Of a stretch of 7,109 nucleotides of DNA, positions 4,936-7,109 are shown piece by piece (within the stretch, counting starts at the first letter, position 1; each line of letters opens with the position of its first letter). A model generated the notes under the pieces. The model did not search any database and was not told the DNA's origin. It worked only from the letters and a program-made list of their open reading frames with translations. The translations under genes and the position numbers were made by a program. Source of the DNA: Candidatus Geothermarchaeota archaeon (lineage in GTDB: Archaea > Thermoproteota > Nitrososphaeria > Geothermarchaeales > JAUWBL01); assembly GCA_030601715.1 (NCBI GenBank), contig JAUWBL010000050.1:1-7109 (forward strand), written 5' to 3'.

Positions 4936-6456
4936 GTGTCTCTCTCTGTGAAAGCCGGTAATGTGGAAGCGCTCATAGACGAGATCGTCAGGCGAAAGCC
5001 CGGCCTAACTAAGCACAGGGTCCAAGAGCTTGCCAGTGAGAGGAGGGAGCAGATCCCAAACATCTCGGAGTACACGGCGGTCCTCCTGGTTGCTGTGGAT
5101 ATGGGCGTCAAACTCTCCCTAGACGTCCCTACCTTCACTCAGATCGAGAGGCTGGTAGAAGGCCTTAATAATGTGAAGGTGAGGGGAAGGGTTCTCTTCG
5201 TCAAAGACGAGAAGCAGTTCACGCGAAAGGACGGTAGACAAGGCTCTTTCATAAGAGCTCTGATCGGAGACGCAAGTGGGACCTGCAACGTTGTGTTCTG
5301 GGACTGGCCCCGCAAACGGCTCGACGATCTAGGCTTCTTGGAGAACAGCGTTGTTGAGGTCGCCCAGGTCAGAACTCGGCTCTCCCTCGTGGGAGAGGTC
5401 GAAGTCCATGTCAATGCTACGGGGGAGATCAGGGAGGCCTTGAAGCGGGATGACGAGTTCCCAGCGATCTCGGATTTTCTGGTTTCGCTTTCAGATGTGG
5501 AACCTGGTGGGCCGACTGTTCACTTACGAGGACAAGTTGTCAGCAGCCCTCTAATACGGGAGTTCCAGCGTGCGGACCGGGGGCCTGGTGTCGTGGCTCG
5601 GTATCGGATAAGTGATGGCGAGACATCCACTAACCTAGTCCTGTGGGACGAAGCGGTGGAGCTCTATAGCTGGATCCAGCCGGGGTCGAACATCGCCGTT
5701 TTCAATGGTAAGCCCAAGACTGGCCTGTCGGAGGAGATCGAGATTCATGTGGGGAAGATGTCCCATCTCGCGCTGATCAGTGGCGGAGTCGTGGAGGAAA
5801 GGTTCCCAGTCGTATCCCTCAAGACGCTGAAGGAGGGGTACAACATGTCGCGGCTCTACGTAAGGATCGACGCTGTGGGTGTTCAGAGAGTGTCGCGAAA
5901 GACCAAGTCGCGGACTGTTTCCCTTCACGCATTGGATGCTTCAGGAGAGGCGACTGTTACCTTTATGGGGGGCGGGGTCGACGATATGGTTCATCTGACC
6001 CCAGGGAGCGTCATTTCCGTCTCCGGCATGAGGATGAGATCCAGAAGAGACGAAATCTTTCTCTTCTGTGACGAATCGACCAAGGTTGAGCTCGACCCAG
6101 ATGTACCCCCAGCGGTGACCTTGCCGGAGGCGTCTCTGGAAACTACCCGCCTAGACGACGTCTCGGTCTTCCACAGAGTCGTCAACGTACAAGGGCGAGT
6201 TGTACGGGAGCCATTGGAGGAGGAGATGGTCTCAGGGATAGCGGATGTGAGGGGGGAGTTCTACATCGAAGACGGCGAGAACCCCGCCAGGATATCCTAT
6301 CTAGGCGAACTGAAGAGTTTCTGCTCCGACGAGCTCGAGGTGGGAGACAGGATCAGGGTCACCGGTTCTCTGGTGGACACCGCCTCAATGACCGCGGATG
6401 CCCCCTACGTACCCCTGAGGCTGCGAGCCTATTCCAGAGTAGCCAAAGTATCCTAG
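4936..6456 (+). CDS. RPA-like single-stranded DNA-binding protein with four apparent OB folds
   Basis: Archaeal replication protein A homologue, expected to bind and protect single-stranded DNA during replication, repair and recombination. The 506-residue protein opens with a small helical domain (about 8-60; VEALIDEIVRRKPGLTKHRV through VAVDMGVKL) of the kind found at the start of archaeal RPA/RFA proteins. Four OB-like units follow, at about 77-165 (VRGRVLFV, then GDASGTCNVVFWD), 190-275 (VHLRGQVVSSP, then ISDGETSTNLVLWDEA), 300-380 (LYVRIDAVGV, then LDASGEATVTFM) and 410-500 (VNVQGRVVREP, then GDRIRVTGSL). Each repeats the family pattern of a V-x-G strand followed by a D-x-S/G-x-x-x-V-x-L/F-W strand. 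There are only three cysteines and no CxxC pair, so the zinc finger present in many archaeal RPAs is missing. Start GTG at 4936: an in-frame TGA at 4906 rules out a long extension, and GTG 4948 is the only close alternative. The ribosome binding site is weak. Confidence 0.85.
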   Translation: MSLSVKAGNVEALIDEIVRRKPGLTKHRVQELASERREQIPNISEYTAVLLVAVDMGVKLSLDVPTFTQIERLVEGLNNVKVRGRVLFVKDEKQFTRKDGRQGSFIRALIGDASGTCNVVFWDWPRKRLDDLGFLENSVVEVAQVRTRLSLVGEVEVHVNATGEIREALKRDDEFPAISDFLVSLSDVEPGGPTVHLRGQVVSSPLIREFQRADRGPGVVARYRISDGETSTNLVLWDEAVELYSWIQPGSNIAVFNGKPKTGLSEEIEIHVGKMSHLALISGGVVEERFPVVSLKTLKEGYNMSRLYVRIDAVGVQRVSRKTKSRTVSLHALDASGEATVTFMGGGVDDMVHLTPGSVISVSGMRMRSRRDEIFLFCDESTKVELDPDVPPAVTLPEASLETTRLDDVSVFHRVVNVQGRVVREPLEEEMVSGIADVRGEFYIEDGENPARISYLGELKSFCSDELEVGDRIRVTGSLVDTASMTADAPYVPLRLRAYSRVAKVS

Positions 6457-6495
6457 TTCAAGCGCTAGCATTTCTTTTCCATGAACTATTAGAAC

Positions 6496-6500
6496 GGAGG
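6496..6500 (+). promoter_or_regulatory. Strong Shine-Dalgarno that fixes a TTG start
   Basis: GGAGG lies 7 nt before TTG at 6508. An in-frame TAG at 6502 blocks any upstream extension, and the next candidate start (GTG at 6541) would remove the first half of the signal peptide. The site is therefore the main reason to accept the TTG. Confidence 0.7.
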
Positions 6501-6507
6501 GTAGGGA

Positions 6508-7109
6508 TTGAAGGGGATCGACTCAAGCCTTGGGCTATTCGTGGCTGTTTCATTGTTGGTCATCCTCTCCCCACTCGACCTCTATGCCTTGGACGGCTAC
6601 GAAGTTGTCTCGGCGAACGCTTGGGTGTTCCGGGACGGGCTCGTGTACGTCGAACAGGTTTTGTTGGTGAACGTAACTCAACCGACCGTTGTGATTCAGC
6701 TGTTGTCCGCAGAGACCGAGAACCTGATAGTCGTGGATGAAAACGATACGCTTCTGGACCATGAGCTTCAGTTTGGCTTCTTGACGGTTTTCAGCCTTGG
6801 CGCATCGGCTGCGAAGGTGGAGTATGACACTTGGAGCCTTACAGAGAAGGAGGCCGGGGTGTGGACCCTCCTCATGACCACAACTCATGACATCACCGTT
6901 CTGATGCCGGTGAACTCGACCGTCATATTCGTCAACGAGCCTCCTGTCGCGATAGGAACAGAAGACGAGAGACTGGTTCTCTCCCTCGACGAAGGTTCGT
7001 GGGAAATCAGCTACGTGCTGGAGATCTCGTACGCTCCTCCCCCCGGAGACGCCGGAGATGTCTTAGTGGGCGTGCCCTTCGAGTATTGGGTCATCGGCGT
7101 GTCGGCGGT
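6508..7109 (+). CDS. Secreted or membrane-anchored protein, N-terminal part, function unknown
   Basis: An open frame of about 200 codons runs from a TTG start off the right edge. Residues 8-27 form a hydrophobic segment (LGLFVAVSLLVILSP) ending at LYA, a plausible signal-peptide cleavage site, though a membrane anchor is also possible. The rest is beta-rich, with alternating hydrophobic residues and three N-glycosylation sequons (N55-V-T, N79-D-T, N136-S-T), as expected for an archaeal surface domain. The pattern of a conserved DENxTLLD turn, then VEYDTxSLTEKEAGVWT, then a proline/glutamate loop VNEPPVAI recalls ectodomains of archaeal membrane proteins, some of which continue into a transmembrane helix and a cytoplasmic winged-helix domain. 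That comparison is from memory and only suggestive. The gene begins 51 bp after the RPA stop on the same strand, so co-transcription is possible. No catalytic motif is visible. Confidence 0.75.
   Translation, partial: MKGIDSSLGLFVAVSLLVILSPLDLYALDGYEVVSANAWVFRDGLVYVEQVLLVNVTQPTVVIQLLSAETENLIVVDENDTLLDHELQFGFLTVFSLGASAAKVEYDTWSLTEKEAGVWTLLMTTTHDITVLMPVNSTVIFVNEPPVAIGTEDERLVLSLDEGSWEISYVLEISYAPPPGDAGDVLVGVPFEYWVIGVSA

Noticed and set aside
6550..6888. 112-codon minus-strand open frame
   Set aside because: It is antisense to the plus-strand secreted-protein frame, which has a signal peptide, sequons and a strong ribosome binding site; the antisense product looks random.
1..7109. CRISPR array, insertion sequence or defence system
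   Set aside because: No regularly spaced repeats, transposase, terminal inverted repeats or defence-type domains are visible on either strand.

Overview
The window is archaeal. It carries an Alba chromatin protein, a multi-OB-fold RPA-type single-stranded DNA-binding protein and an IorAB indolepyruvate:ferredoxin oxidoreductase. Three of its genes use GTG or TTG starts, and its promoter candidates look like TATA boxes rather than bacterial -35/-10 pairs. A lipoate/2-oxoacid dehydrogenase operon of this kind is known from Thermoplasmata-like and haloarchaeal lineages, but the phylum cannot be fixed from this sequence alone.

Left arm (1-1387, minus strand), in transcription order: lipA (lipoyl synthase), a 95-codon piece of the 2-oxoacid dehydrogenase E1-alpha gene, and the 5' end of lpd (dihydrolipoamide dehydrogenase, E3), which runs off the window. 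The genes are tightly packed, with a 4-bp ATGA overlap and then 3 bp between stop and start. The E1-alpha piece stops about a quarter of the way into the family length. E1-beta and E2, expected between E1-alpha and E3, are absent. The last residues of the piece look more like an E2 C-terminus than E1-alpha, which suggests an in-frame deletion (or an assembly collapse) of most of the complex.

Middle (1565-4044, plus strand): iorA and iorB, translationally coupled by another ATGA overlap and divergent from lipA across a 177-bp promoter region. IorA keeps its thiamine-diphosphate core, but its C-terminal ferredoxin domain has lost most of one cluster motif and the fourth cysteine of the other.

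Right arm (4274-7109, plus strand): an Alba gene with an acidic N-terminal extension, a structured 335-bp non-coding gap, a 506-residue RPA-like protein with four apparent OB folds and no zinc finger, and the 5' part of a secreted or membrane-anchored protein starting at a TTG behind a strong Shine-Dalgarno.

Taken together, the left half holds two alternative routes for oxidising 2-oxoacids: a lipoate/NAD-linked dehydrogenase complex (here apparently broken) and a ferredoxin-linked oxidoreductase (here with an altered electron-transfer domain). The right half is DNA-binding housekeeping plus a surface protein. No defence island, mobile element, CRISPR array or RNA gene could be supported. The strongest oddities are the collapsed E1-alpha/E2 junction and the eroded IorA ferredoxin domain.
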